Shown here: positions 21,416-34,500 of the stretch, piece by piece | Numbering within the stretch: the stretch's first letter is position 1 | How the letters are laid out: each line of letters opens with the position of its first letter | Assembly (NCBI GenBank): GCA_033439765.1 | Contig: JAULSN010000003.1 | Location: 6,200,001 to 6,264,000 of the forward strand | Reading direction: 5' to 3' | Origin: Lasiosphaeria ovina | Lineage: Eukaryota > Ascomycota > Sordariomycetes > Sordariales > Lasiosphaeriaceae | DNA: 64,000 nt | Position numbers and translations under genes: made by a program | Notes under the pieces: model-generated | What the model was told of the DNA's origin: nothing | The model's database searches: none | The model's input: the letters and a program-made list of their open reading frames with translations, nothing else

Positions 21416-24400
21416 TGGCGATGCTGCGCGGGATTGCTTGGCAAGTGGGAGAGGTATCGAAACGACGGCGCTGGTCTTTGGACCGGGTCAGACTTGTATT
21501 TGAACCCGGTGTTTTCTTTGCCTGGTCATATACCCCCGATTAAACCACTTTCCGACGATAGTATTGTGTTTCACATAAAACACACGATGTTTAATGTTTT
21601 GATTGCGGGGAGAGCCGGCGGGGCATCATTTGCCCAAATGACGCCATCTGAGCTTCAAGCTGTCTCAAAGGGCGGATGGGCTTGCATCTTCCCCAGGTTG
21701 GCCGCCGCCTTACCCGAGTAGGTAAGCAAGTAAAGCACCTTCCTGGCCATTATCAAGTTAGGGCGGCTTCGCATTTACCCTAGGCAGGCAATAATGGAGT
21801 TGATATAACGTCACCTATCCATTTAAAGGCATGAGGGGGTTAGTGCACTGATTGCTATTTTGATTATGCGATATCTTGAACCGAGGTGGGTTAAAAGATA
21901 ATAAAACAGAAGCCTCGATCCAACGACACTCGGTAAAAACAGTTTCATGCAAGCCGTACCACAGTTAAATTTGATAAGACTCCCTCTAAGAGCCATGCCA
22001 GTTAGAGTATTAACTTGCAACTATTTTAGGAAGATGATTAGATGATACTGACAACAACACGTGGCACAATAGTTAACCTTTACAAAACTCTTGAAAACTC
22101 AGGAATCGGGAACGAGTAGTATAACTCGTTTGAAATGAAGTGACAATCAGAGACCTGCTGAGAGTATGCCCAATTCCCCATGGAAAAATTCTAGATTGAT
22201 CATGCGAAATCAGCTACAAGGAACCATTGGAGCGAGGTTAATCACGAGAAATGTCATTGAACCACAGATGAACGAAACCGTAACTGCCTACCTGACCTAG
22301 CTTCAAGTCAAGTTACAAAGTCTCAATTACCTTAGGCAACTTGGCGAGCTAACCACTTGGCCCTCCCTCATTGAAGCCAGCTAAACCTAGCAGACCAGCT
22401 ACTATCTAAACAATATAAAATCTGTGCAACCGATTTCCGTGTAGCTGAGCGTTGACCCAACTGTAACAAACTGCTGGCTTCGAATGCATCTGACCAGCCA
22501 GAAATAGTCAAGATCTTGGCAAGCCAGACAACGATAGACTCGATTATACGACACGCCTTCGGTGTCTGCACGTGGCTGGCGACACACCTTTCCCACACAC
22601 CGATCTGTGGCGTGACGTGTCAACGTCGGTGGCCGGTTAGATCGGCCGACTGTGCCAGATCTCAACGTTCTGATAGTGTTTCATGGCCTAGCTGGGGGCT
22701 AGTATAGGCAAACAAGATAAGATAAAACAAAACAAATGAAGTATAGATGTTGAGATATGCAGAGACGCCGCATGTGCCCGAGCACAGGGAAATCGGAACA
22801 GCACAACTACCGCGGTGCTTAATCAGACGTACAACATGGCGCGCTTGACAACGGCGCAGGGGGCTCTTCACGCCGCTGGCTGCGGGTGGGGAGCAGCAGC
22901 TGTTATGCATGTGCACAGAGAAATGCGCCCTTTGCGTACATGCAGCAATGTAAAGCTTTGCTAGTTGGGGGTCATTGATGGTGTAGAAAGCCCCCAATGG
23001 GGGGGCCTCTTTGGGTCCTAAAAATGGTAATGAGTATTGACAAGCATGGTTCTCAAAGCCTCTTAGCTTACCGACGGACGGGCAGCTTTCGAAATCACTG
23101 AGTCTCAGTCGTGGACACGGCAACGTGCTGCCACGAGATCCGTGGCTGGAAAAAGTGTGGATGTGACTGCAGTCTCATTCAATTACATAAAATCGGACCC
23201 CCAACGCAGCAAGCTCTGGTTCACGTGTGGGATTGAAAATTTCATTCACTATTTTCTTTTTCCCCGGCGGGTGAGCTGGCAGTATCTCACTAGGTGTCGT
23301 TGTGTCTCCTCGGCTCAGCGGGGACGGGGACCTCGCTGGTATCTCGACCCAGAGTACTGTTAATAATGGCGGCGTACATTGGCAGAGCGTATGGACGGAG
23401 AGGGGGGCGAGTAGGCGGGAAACATCTCAGTCCAGAGGTACCTACTAATGGTATTACGCGTCCTTGCGGAAGATTGGTGGGTGTGGGGAGGAAGGGGGGC
23501 TGCTAGTTGGCCAGAAGGGAAAGAATTTTCTTCTTTCGGCGCGAGAGAAACCCCGATGCAGGAGTCATAGAGTGAGCGCCAATGCCGGCAAAGTCTGGCT
23601 CGACTTCGGCTCAGCATCTGACATGAGGATACTGCGAGTTGAGGCCCACTTGAAAAAATGGTCGGGAGCGGGAGGGAGCGGGAGGTCCCCGCCCCTTCCC
23701 CGTCCATTGTGAGCCCCAAATAACGTAACTCGTACGGAAGGAGGTACGGGCCTTTGTCCACCCACCCTCGTTACATAGCACATAGTAGATGCAAGAGCAG
23801 GCAGGTATCCCAAAAAAAAAAGAGGAGACATCAAAAAGAAAATCCTGAAATGGAAAGGGGAAGTTGACCGCTTGGGAGGGGGGGGGAGGGGGAGATGCGG
23901 GAAAGCGTGTTGAAAGCCGATTGTCCAGGCACGCGGTGCGGCGAATGGCTAGGGCTGGCGCCCCTCCAAGACAGCGGGCGAGGGGGGCTAATGCAAGGAA
24001 CGCGAGCTCTGCCGAATGGCAATGGCCGTGAGGGTGACACTGCTCGATCGAGTACCACATGGCGGCCCGTCAATCGTCTCCTTCGCAGCGTGAGTTGTCA
24101 ATTGCGCGATTAAGAAGCCTCTGTCCCGACTTCTGCATTTTGCGTACACAGGGCCGTGCCCCTTTTTCTGGCAATTGCCAGGGATGAAGCTGCCTTGGTC
24201 GGCCTTGGGGCTCTTTGTGCCCGATTGAGCGCGCAACGGTTTGGACTGTGGCTCACCCCCGCATCCAGGACATACCGTTGGGCCCCGAGGCGGGGGGACA
24301 GCGAGCTCAAGCCTTGGCCCCAGCAACGCAGCTGGGGACTACCAGCATGCAAGGTCGTGCTACGTATGTAGACGGAAGGGGCAGCGAGAGAAGGAAATAT

Positions 24401-27400
24401 GGTGATAATGAAGAAGGGCCGTCTATCATTGGAGGCGCAATGGCCTCTGGTGTAGCGATGTGCTCGCCATTTGGCGGCATCAGGTTGTTGTGAGTATCCA
24501 GGTGGGAACAGAGCACCGAGTACGAATGTGGAGGCCAATGATACCCTACTCCGAATAACCGTTCGAGCCAGGCACAGGCAAGGAAGTCAAACTGGGGTTT
24601 CCCTCATGGTACCGATCTCGGCAGGCATGAGTGGCAGCGTCCTAGATGAACTGAGAGTTCATGGCCACGTCGCAGAGTCCGGCGCATCTCGTGAGCACTC
24701 TGAAGCTGCGGAGCCAGCTGCACCTCCAAACTCTCTCCGCTTCGGTGCCTGCGGCGACCCAGGCCATTGTCCAGTCTCGTCCCATCGCCGGTGCCTTGCC
24801 CGCAGAAAGATATTTGACGGCGAACGTGGCGAATGTAGGCCGCACGAGCCCAACAAGTGCCCTCTGACGCCGGGTTTACTGAGTCGGCGCCGAGCCGCAA
24901 CGCGGTGAGGTGACTGAACACAACCATGTACGGGTCCTACTCATGTCGGCGCTTTCCGCACCTCCTCTTGCGCCTCTTTTCTTTTCGGCGCGCGGCGCAG
25001 GTGCTTGATTCTTCCCTTAGTCCCATAAGCACTGCGGTGGCTGAAACGGAGGCCACAGTGACTGTGCCGTGTTGCTCTGCTCTGACCGAGGGCGAACGAG
25101 CCCTACGGCAGGGCGTAATGTTGTTTGCACGCGACACAGGGGGCCTCGACCGAGCGTCAAGCCACGAGAACCTTGCGCAATTCTACACCATGTTGACTGC
25201 ATGTTGGTTGCGCTGTCGCAAAAACAAATGCCGGCCGTGGGAGGCAGAGGAGTAAAGCTTGGGATATGGTGGGCCGCGGGCGTAGCCCGGGTGCTGACGA
25301 TGCAAAGGATAACATGTCTTGGCGGCAGCAATGCCATCCGAGTTTAGGCTCCGAACGCCGACTCATAGGCCGTGGGCTTTGGGAAACACGCGACCGTACT
25401 CCATATCCAGAGACGGAAGCCTTCAACCCTCTTGTCTGGCCGGGGAAGATGCGAATGGGATTCGGGGGACCTGGGAATGAAGGAAGTGCGGCAGGAGGGC
25501 GGACAAATTGATTGGCCGCACGGGCCGTCCAGATTACAGGTTTAACAAGACAACAACAAGCTGGGGACGGCAGGCGGACCGGACGGCACGGTCCCTCGCA
25601 CAGGGCAAAGTCGAAGTCTGCTCTTGTCGCAATGGTCGTATGGGTCATTCTTGACGGACAGGACGGGCAAGACGGGATGAAGGATGGAAGGGGGGTTGGC
25701 GTTGGCACAGCACGCTGACAGACAGTCCCAACAATCGGCAAAAGACGCTTGTGCAAGGTACGCGAAACCGCCTAGCCAATAAGAAGCGTCGAATATAGAG
25801 CCTCCCCTCCCAGATGCTGTCCCGGGGAGGCAACGTCGAAGAAGGTTCCAAGTTGAGCCACGGGCCCGACCCTTTAGGTTTTCGGCTTCTGGCTCCTGGC
25901 CCAAAGAGGGCGCGGCACCTGTGAAAACCAACCGCAAGCCCAAAATCCAGACTTGGTACATGCTCGCCGGCTGACTGCTGGGTTGTGGCATGTGCTTTTG
26001 GCGTCTTGTTTCTCGCGGCGTAAACCTTTAGCTACAACGGCGAAGACGGGCTCGGCAGTATATTGTCAACAAAGCCTTTGACCTACGTACCTAGGTAGCT
26101 GGTTAGTTCTACAACAACACGTATAAAGAACCTAGTTGGCTTCACCGCTTTAGCGTATGTACGTGGTACGGAGTACCTAGGTAGGTACGTTACTGTGTTA
26201 GGACGGGCAGGTATTCGCGGCTCCTGACCCGTCGGTACTGCACTATGGGAGATGGGTACTGCTTGGCCAGAATACGGAATGTCTCCGTGTCAAACCTGAG
26301 GGGTTGCCCCCGAGATGGATGCTATGGCGGGTCTGCGGGTGGAGTTGGCGCAAAGTGGTGCCGGAGAAGTGTACTCGGAATTGCCAACGTGGGCGGTCCT
26401 GTTGGTCTCCGCCAATAATAGAGAGGGACCGCTGTTTGCCATTGCGCCTCCTCAAAGTGCAGACAGCGCCGAAGAACTAGGGCATAACAAGAAACAGTGG
26501 CCTCATAGCGGTATGTTAGGAGATTTAGTGTGGCTGCTTGACTGCGCCGTCTCTGCAAATCGTGACCGTTTTGTTGGAATGGATGGACTCCATGGCTCCA
26601 TCACCAAACGGACCGCTAAAAAACGGCCATTAGAGCCCGCCGAGGGCGACTAGGGATTCATCGAGCCAGGACGGATCTAGTGTGGTTGGACTATGTTGCG
26701 ACTTTTAGCGAAGAAAAGCACTTTCATATCTTCCACATGTTTTAGCGGGTGGGCTGTCCGTGGCTTGTTGGTGGGGCGGCGCCTTCCTTCAATCCTCGGT
26801 CGGAATACCCCGCCAGCGACCAGGTGCAAATTTTCACCGGGGTGGGGTTCGGAACGGAACCAGAATGGAACCAAGGCGAGTTCTCTTGATCCGAACGGAT
26901 CCATGGATCTACCAGACTTTTGTTCCCACTTTGACTGCCATCCATACGCTAATCCCTTGAGAGCAAACATTGCAGCGTGGACGGCATCGCATCACATCAC
27001 ATCACCGCATCATATGGCTTCGTCTCGCAGCTCCATAAGCAATAAGCGTGCGCATACTACCTACCTTAAATTCCTAATAGGAAAGGCTATTAAAAGCACG
27101 CTCCTGCCGAGGCGAAGGCACGAATCTGTCCGTTGGTATGGCGGCTTTGGCCTCGGGAATCATCAAGCCGTGCGTAAATGTAAACGTAGACAGTTCGCAA
27201 ACCGTAAAAAGTCGCGGATGGCTGGACTGGGTGGCGGTCTATGGATCCCGGAGTAAGGAATGCCTCCCTACCACGTCTTCCACCAGCACTCTGCTCCGGG
27301 AGCAGAGAACGACATGACGGCCCACATCACATACGGAAAACGTTCTTCATCCGTCCCAGCTCTCGTGCTTGGCCAGGCAATGCCGACCATAGCCAACAAG

Positions 27401-29834
27401 TCGAGTTGGCACTGTCAAACTGTCTCTTTTGGTTTCTACTTCGTGTTATATCTTTCTTTGCCTTCTCTCTTCGGGATTGTTCCGCCACAGCAGTACTCCC
27501 CGAAAGGTCAAGCTAACGATGTAAAATCGACATATTGCTTGCCGGCATTTGGAGCCATCAGCAAACAGGACAGCAAACCTGATCCTCCGTGGGTGGGAGT
27601 TTCATGTGATCGCGTCTCAATTGTGACTTGAATTCCAACTCGTCCGACTTCGACTTGGCCCTGAATAACCTTCGCATGCCTTGCAAACGTAACAAGCTGG
27701 AAGCCTCAGGACAGTTAGTTTCCATTGCCTTCAGCTGAAGTCCAGGCAGTGGCTGCCAACTGATGACTGTCTTGCGGTCTTGCGGTCCTGGCAGCCGTGG
27801 CCTAAACAGGAAAGGCGCAAACAGCAAGTTCCATAGGCTTCCTTGGTTGGATCGCTTGGGTCAAGCCCCACAACCTGAACAGGGGACAGTGGCGCCCAAA
27901 GCACCTCACCCAGCAACCTGACGAGAAGTCCCGTCACTGCTCCGAAGCTGGGCAGTCACCTAAATAACTCCTCCTTGGCGCTAGGCTCCCCGCCAGCGCC
28001 CGCTGCCAGCATCACCCGCCCTCGAGTAGGGTAGGGCATCAAGGCACGTAAGGGAATTCGTGTTCGGGGAACTGCGTAATGTAGATATTCGCGCCGCGAC
28101 TCGGAAGTCTAGCTTCCTCTGGGTTCTGTTTGTTAGGATGCATTCGTCGAGATGCCTCTTCCGTCCCACTCTTTGGTTGCCACTGCTCTCACCCAGGTGC
28201 CATCTCCAGTCCACCCCATTTCTTTCGAGGGACCCCCGTGCGTCTTCTAAAGCAGACTGTCTGTAACTACGTACAGAGCTTTCTGCAATCCCCTCCCATC
28301 TCTCGTCCAACCTGGTGTGGACACACGACTCGCAGCACGCCGACAGGCGATATATTGAGGCCGAGGCCATTCACGACTCCTGTCACCGTTGCAGCCATCA
28401 GACAGCAATCACAGCCGACTCTCCAGTGAATCTGATCCTTCCTCCAGAGTCGCGGGCTTTCCTTGAGTGCCGCCGCCAGAGGCCCTTTCAAGCGGTCGGG
28501 CTGGATCAGTCTGTTTCTGAGTTTCGCAGTTCACGGGGTTGTGAGTTCGCTGTCGATTGGGCATTCGACGTTACAATTCTTCCCCTGTCACGATTCACGG
28601 CAACCTCGCGGCAGGAGCGCCGAGGTTTTGTCGGGGCAGCGACGTGTTAGCGTAGATTGATTGGTCGTGGGCCGTCGGCTGCCAGTGCCAGTGTTCCAGT
28701 GTTCCAGTGAGGCCGCAAGCGAGCCCCAAGGCCAGATCGGAAGGCCAGCCACCCCAAGCCCCCTCCACCAACCCCACGCCCGACGCCGTTCCAGCCTGCC
28801 GCGCCCGATTACACGTGGTGCCAGTCCGGAACGACAGTCAACTGAGACTCCGGCTTTCGACCACCCACGTATGGACCTGTGATTCCCGTGCCCATTGACT
28901 GACGCGAGCTCGGCGACGAGGCAGAACGAAGAAGCGACAAGGCAAAGGGTCTCTTGTCAGCCACTGCCTGACCCCCTCTTATGCTGAAGCAGCCAAGTTG
29001 GGGGGCAGTCGAGGAAAGCTTCATTCGCCATACAGACTCGGCGAGGCAGAACTTAAACCAAGCCGACTTGAACTAGCAGCAAGTGTTTCCCCGCGTGCGA
29101 CTCCAGTTGGGATCCTGACGTGACGTGACCTGGCCTGGGAGTGGCAGCAGCGACCCAGACAACCAGACAGACGGGCACACGAGGCATCGGCAAAAGCATA
29201 GCATGTGGAGCGCGACCATATAAGTGCAAGCCTGGCGGCCATCTAGAGCGCGATAACCTACGTACTTGGGCAGAGGGAAGAAAATAACTTTTTTGCTGTT
29301 GTTGTTGTTGTTGTTGGTGACGATCGGCGTTTGCTTTGCCGCGGCTCTGAACCAGAACAACGGACGGTGGCTCGCCTGGTTCTTTCGTCATACAGTCGCC
29401 CAGCCGCCGGCCCAGCGTTTCGTTCCGCACTGGCCTGTCCTGTTTTGGGGAGCGTTTCCCTCCCACTGAACCTGGACCGGGCTGGGCAGTCCCTGTGCCG
29501 GGCTCGCGCAATCCTCCCAGCACCCCAGCACCCCGGCAGCCCCACAGCAGAAAAAAATTCCCAACCCACACTGAGGTGGAACCCAATTCTACCCCACACG
29601 CACCTGCCCATCAGAGCAGTGCCACGACTTTGCTGGCCTAGCTCGTTGCCGTGCTCTGCTGTGTCGTCCGAACCCCCAACAACAAATAGCACCTACCCCG
29701 CCACCTCTATTCCCACCCATCTCGACTCACCACTCGCCAAAACTCTGAAATCGTGCATTGGATGACCACCCTTCCGATTCTCGACGCCTTCGAATCCGCG
29801 CACTTGCCGTGTCACTGACACCTCGCGGCCCGCC
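21416..29834. other. 8.4 kb gene-poor stretch
   Basis: No gene can be supported. The left part (about 21,730-22,740) is AT-rich. From about 22,750 to 28,900 composition is GC-rich and gene-like, yet the longest open frames (25157-25756 minus, 26693-27256 plus, 23611-24060 minus) have no motif, signal or family resemblance, and frames compete on both strands. One TACGGAGTA nonamer lies at 26167-26175 beside TACCTAGGTA-like words. From 28,800 to 29,834 the sequence is CT-rich with a TTG repeat, typical of a long promoter and 5' UTR for the gene at 29835. Long non-coding transcripts are possible but not visible from sequence. Confidence 0.55.
29293..29316 (+). repeat. (TTG)n microsatellite
   Basis: A run of TTG triplets (one CTG interruption, then six TTG in a row) about 520 bases upstream of the start at 29835. 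Confidence 0.85.
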
Positions 29835-31542
29835 ATGTCGCCGGGACTGAAACCCTTGATTCTCCCGCAGCTGGTGGAGGAGCGGAAGAAGCAGGAGCTA
29901 TACATGGAGCTGCACCAGGAGCTGCAACAAATTCACGATTCCGAAGATGCGTGCATGTCGTCCCAAATCGCAAACTCGTCCGCGTCCGACATCGCGTCTC
30001 TGTCTCCCATCACCCCTACCTTCCCACGCAGCTCCTTCCCGAGATATCCAGGCTCCGTCTCGTCCCTAGACATGGCTGCCTCGTCCACTTCAGATAGTCC
30101 CGCCTCGCCCTCGCAGCCCACCAACGCGGCCAAAAACACCAAATCGCAGCTTCCAGACGTTCAGGAGGACCCGCTCGAGAGAGAGGACGAGGGTGTCCCA
30201 CTAAGCGTGTTTGGTCTCTACAGCTGTCTGTGTAGGTGGCGCGCGCCATTGCCTTACCTTCTTCCCTCTTGCTAACCTATTGGCGCAAACAGGCGACGAG
30301 CCGTGTGACCACAACGACCTCGTCCAGAGCACGTCCATGTATCCGTACATGGGTTCAGAGCTCTACTGCGACCTCGGCTTTCTTAGCGACAGTGACTTCA
30401 ATGGGAGCCCGAGGCAAAAGAAGAGGCGCCATGGATCCGACGCAGGTTTCTCGGGCTGGGGCACGAGATTGGGGTCAAGGCTGGGCAACCTCCCACGCTG
30501 GCGATCCACATCGAGGCGCAATCAGTTTACCTTTTCCCCGGCTTCGGATCCCTCCTTGGACCAGCGTCCCAGCTTCTCCCGTGCTGCGTCCAGCAGGTCC
30601 TCGTCCATCTCAGTCCCAACCCATGGACCTCTGGACCGCTCTGCCGAGGCGCCCCTACCGGCAACCCCTGCGCTCTCGTTTTACGAGAGTTCCGAGAGCG
30701 TAGTTCTACCTTCACCGCTCGAGATGGCCCAAGCAACTGTGGGCAAGAGCCTGGAACGGGACCGCTCCATGGCTACCACCCCCCTGCTACCGCCGCTTTT
30801 AACAGACACTTCTTCAGGTCACGCGCCGGCGCACTCGCTGCAGGCCTCCCCTTTGCAATCCCCTACCATCGCGCCCTCTCCAGTCCAAGAACTCCAGTCA
30901 CCTCTGAGCTATCCCACACAGCCCTATCCCACTCCGCCTCTGAGCGCTAAAGCCTCCATCTCCTCCTTCCGCCGCGGGACTGTTTCTAGCACGTTCAGCG
31001 ATGTCCCTTCCCCAATTCCATATCTACTCGATCACCACGACGCTTGGTCCGATCGCCTTGGGCATGCAAATTTCACCATTGAGCCCAAGCCTTACGTACC
31101 GGAGACAGCCGACCTCGCCATCCTACAGGCATTCCGCGCCGACTGGGACCAGGCCAGGACCAACTACACCAAGCATCTCGCACGTACGGCAGAGCACTAC
31201 AGCTGCACCTCCAAAACCTATCTGCTTACCGAAGCGAAATGGACGGAGATAGAGCAGGAATGGCGCCGCGCTGAGGACGACCTCATCCATCGCCTGGACC
31301 CCAACGGAAACGGGGAGGCTCTAACAACCCTCCGGCTACGACGCGCAGCCGAGGAGATGCTCCCGGCCGCCATCCCCCGGATGCTCAGCGACGAGGGCAA
31401 GTTTCCAGAACGTGGAGACGAGGACATCGTCGGGCCAATGGCGCGCGACGCAGTCATGGCACGCGACAGCCATGACGAGAAAAAGAACAGTGCGTCTGGT
31501 TGGCTCAAGAATCTTGCCGAGAAAGTGGGTTTTCGGAAGTGA
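29835..31542 (+). CDS. conserved-looking Ser/Pro-rich fungal protein, function unknown
   Basis: Exons 29835-30231 and 30293-31542 (61-nt intron, GTAGGT donor, AACAG acceptor, GCTAAC branch) give 548 residues. The N-terminus (L-V-E-E-R-K-K-Q-E-L-Y-M-E-L-H-Q-E-L) is a short charged, likely coiled-coil helix. Residues about 45-300 are disordered, rich in Ser, Pro and Thr with many S-P/T-P sites, so phosphorylation is plausible. A block S-G-W-G-T-R-L-G-S-R-L-G-N-L-P-R-W near 190 and a helical C-terminal domain (about 360-500, with Y-T-K-H-L-A-R-T-A-E-H-Y and R-R-A-A-E-E-M-L-P-A-A-I-P-R-M-L) look structured. The end, S-G-W-L-K-N-L-A-E-K-V-G, could form an amphipathic helix. I do not recognise a named family. 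The long CT-rich upstream region suggests a regulated gene. Confidence 0.8.
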
Positions 31543-34500
31543 GAACAACCTGGAACCCTGCCATCTTTTGTCCGATTCGCCCTTTGGCCCACGTCCCCAT
31601 GGAGAAGTGGTTTGTCCGAGAAGTCTGAACCTCGCAGACTCACGCCGGGACCACACGACGACCTTATGAAGTGTACGACACCGCGTGGGACATGCGTCAT
31701 CCTTTCTTTGCTTATTACGCATTTCATTTTTCTCCCTCATTCCTTTTGTCCAGTCCTTATTCCAGCTTGAGATACCCCACCGGCCTATGCTGGCGTCGCT
31801 CCTTAGTATTCTTGGTACTTGAACGCCTGGATATGGCGTTCCGGCGTCCTTTTGTCTTTCCACACGTCTGCCACTGCGACGGCTTTGGATCTTACACATT
31901 ACTGTTTAAAATTTACTATTTGTTATCTAGACATTATTGGGTTCCGAGACGGCGACGTGGTGCCGCTCTCTGTACATACATGTATGTATATGTATCTCTC
32001 TTGTTGGTCACTTTCTTTGGGCTTCCCATTCAGATGGCACGAAGCGGGACGGGTCGAAAAAGAATCATGGTATGAGACCTACTCGAAATAGACGGATGGC
32101 GGGGTCCACGGCTCACAGCATATTTCATAACTTTGGGTTGGGGTTTCTAGTCAAGCTGTACAGAGCTTGGGGTTGGGGTATGGCTACGGCTCTGGTTGTT
32201 TGTGAGAAAAAAGGAGGGGAAAGGCAGCTTGCCGTCTGCGCTACTTATTTTGTACACCATGCCATGTTATGTCCAACGTGTTTCAACAAGCGAGACACCC
32301 TTAATGGGGATGTACGGCCTTAGACATCAGGGAGGCAGGTCTCCTGCTGAGGCAGGCTCGGAGGTTTTGGGAGCACTGGGGCTACCTAGGGCTCAATGCT
32401 ATCACCAAGTAGCTTTGAATATGACGAGAAGAGTGTTGTATAAAGCATTCAATGTACAGCGATTCGCACGCTAGTGACTGGCGTCTTAACTAGAGTAGAG
32501 ATGGCCACAAAGTGAGGATGTGTGCAACAGGTACGACTCGTGGGTCGTCCAGCCGTGGTGCACCGTTACTCCCTCTCTTAGACGTCCCTTCGCCGTTTGG
32601 CCACGACCTTCCCCAGCTTACCAAGGGCTTGAATGCTGGCTCTAAACAATCGGCAAAGCTTGCACCCCAGACAGTTTCTCTTTGTGAGAAAGTCAAGATT
32701 TTTGCGGCTTGCGGGATACGAAACACGTGGCGTCCAGTTGGAGCTTGTCCCGTCGCCCTTGGCCGGGCGCCAGCAGCTTGGTCTCACTCTTTTCGTATTT
32801 CTCCTTCACAGCACGGGGCAGGGAGGGAGAAGGGTAAGGTAGGAGGGTAGGTAAGCTAACAAGCCAGCCCATGGAACGCGAGAACGCGAGAACGCGTCGC
32901 ACGTGTGCGGGGGAGGAGATCCGGGTCTATCCCATCGAAACGAAACCCATGCGGCATTTGCGGGGGGGGTGTAATAAGACCCCAGTTATAGGGAAAAGCA
33001 AGGTAATTGGTGTACATTAGTGCGGAACATTAGTGATGATCCAATACCTCGCCAAATAATACCCGGACAAAACAGGTTGCCCGGGTGAGCAAGCTTTCCG
33101 ATTCCCGCCTGCCGTTGCAGCATTCCATGGAAGCCAAGAAAGACCTTCGGGGCGAAGAGGGTTTATGACGGAGGCATGATAGAGGAGACAGCGGATTGCA
33201 CAGACGGACCAGTGCAGGAGTTGAGGAGGGCTTGTTGCACTTCTTGAGGTGTACGCAGTGATGAAGGCCAAGGTACTCCGCAAGGCGAGATAGGGTATCA
33301 TGATGGCTATGTACCCGGGGTACCTTGGCCTGGCAAAGACTGCCTCTCCCGGAGCCGAATGGCCCCAATTCTCAAGCCTCCGATTGGGTCGCTTGTTTCT
33401 GGTAGGTCAGGCACATAGACGTGTAGGTGGGTGCGGTGAGAGGACAACGCACGACGACGCGTGTTTTTGTGCGACTCGGGCACAATCAGTCGAGCAAATG
33501 CAGACTGGTCCCAAGATAAAGACGGTCCCTGGGAGAATTCCCTGGAGTATCCTCACTGAGGTACCTTACCCTATCTCACCTTACCTACCCGCGAGACCGC
33601 CGCAGCACGGCACAGGTCTGTGTGCGCCGTATCATCCAGTCTTAGGCGAGGTACTAAGGTAAGGTAGGTGACGCAGACAGAGCGGCCGTGGACAAACCCG
33701 TCTGCCGCCCCATTGGAGAATACACATGTCTGTAGCGAGCGTTGGCCCGAGTCTGTCTTCTCTCCAATGGATGCATCGTGCATTCGCTAGCAGCGCGCTC
33801 CTTCCTTGGTGTGTACAGGCAACCTAGTGCCTGCCCACCAGTCGCCTGCTCCCGGGAGTTTTGTATATGAATTGCGGCATGATGCAAACTACCTAGGTAC
33901 AAGGCGATGCAACTGCAGAAGCGAAGCACATCGTCTTTTTATTTGCAAGGCAGCGATTGAGACCCTTGATCAAGTTGGCAGCCCCAGAGAGTTACTATCA
34001 CGGGCATGTTGATGTTCGAGGCGAGTATGTGTAACAGGACGGAACAAGTTCCAGTCATCCCTCTCTCAATCTTCAGCTTGTTAATTATCCGTATACTTAG
34101 CAACCCCGGGAAAGGAGAGATTAGAAATACAACAATCAGGGGCACCTGCACTGTCCCGGTCAGACATCGGCAACCGAGCAGCATCCATTGGATAGGGATC
34201 TAAATGCCTTTAAGACGGCTTGGAGATCTGCGCGCTCCTGCGCGCTCCCGCCCCCCTTTCGTCTTCCATCTTGCACACGGACCTTGATGTGCCCTGGTCT
34301 TGCTCTCTGGGGAGGGGTGAGAGGGCATAATTCCCAATAGCGGAAACTGTGATCCATTTTCCCCGTTCTCGTTCACATTCTCCTCTTGTTCTTCCGAGTT
34401 CCGAGGCCCGAAATAGGAGTCCCGGGTGCGGATTCGTTCTGTCCCCGCCGGGGTGGCTTTCTTTTTTTTTGCTTTTGGAGGTTTGCGTAACCCACATGTG

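Noticed and set aside
25157..25756. 199-residue minus-strand frame in the gene-poor stretch
   Set aside because: Composition is Pro/Cys/Arg-rich without signal peptide, helices or a known domain, and competing frames exist on the plus strand.
26693..27256. 187-residue plus-strand frame
   Set aside because: No recognisable motif, uneven composition and no supporting splice or promoter context.
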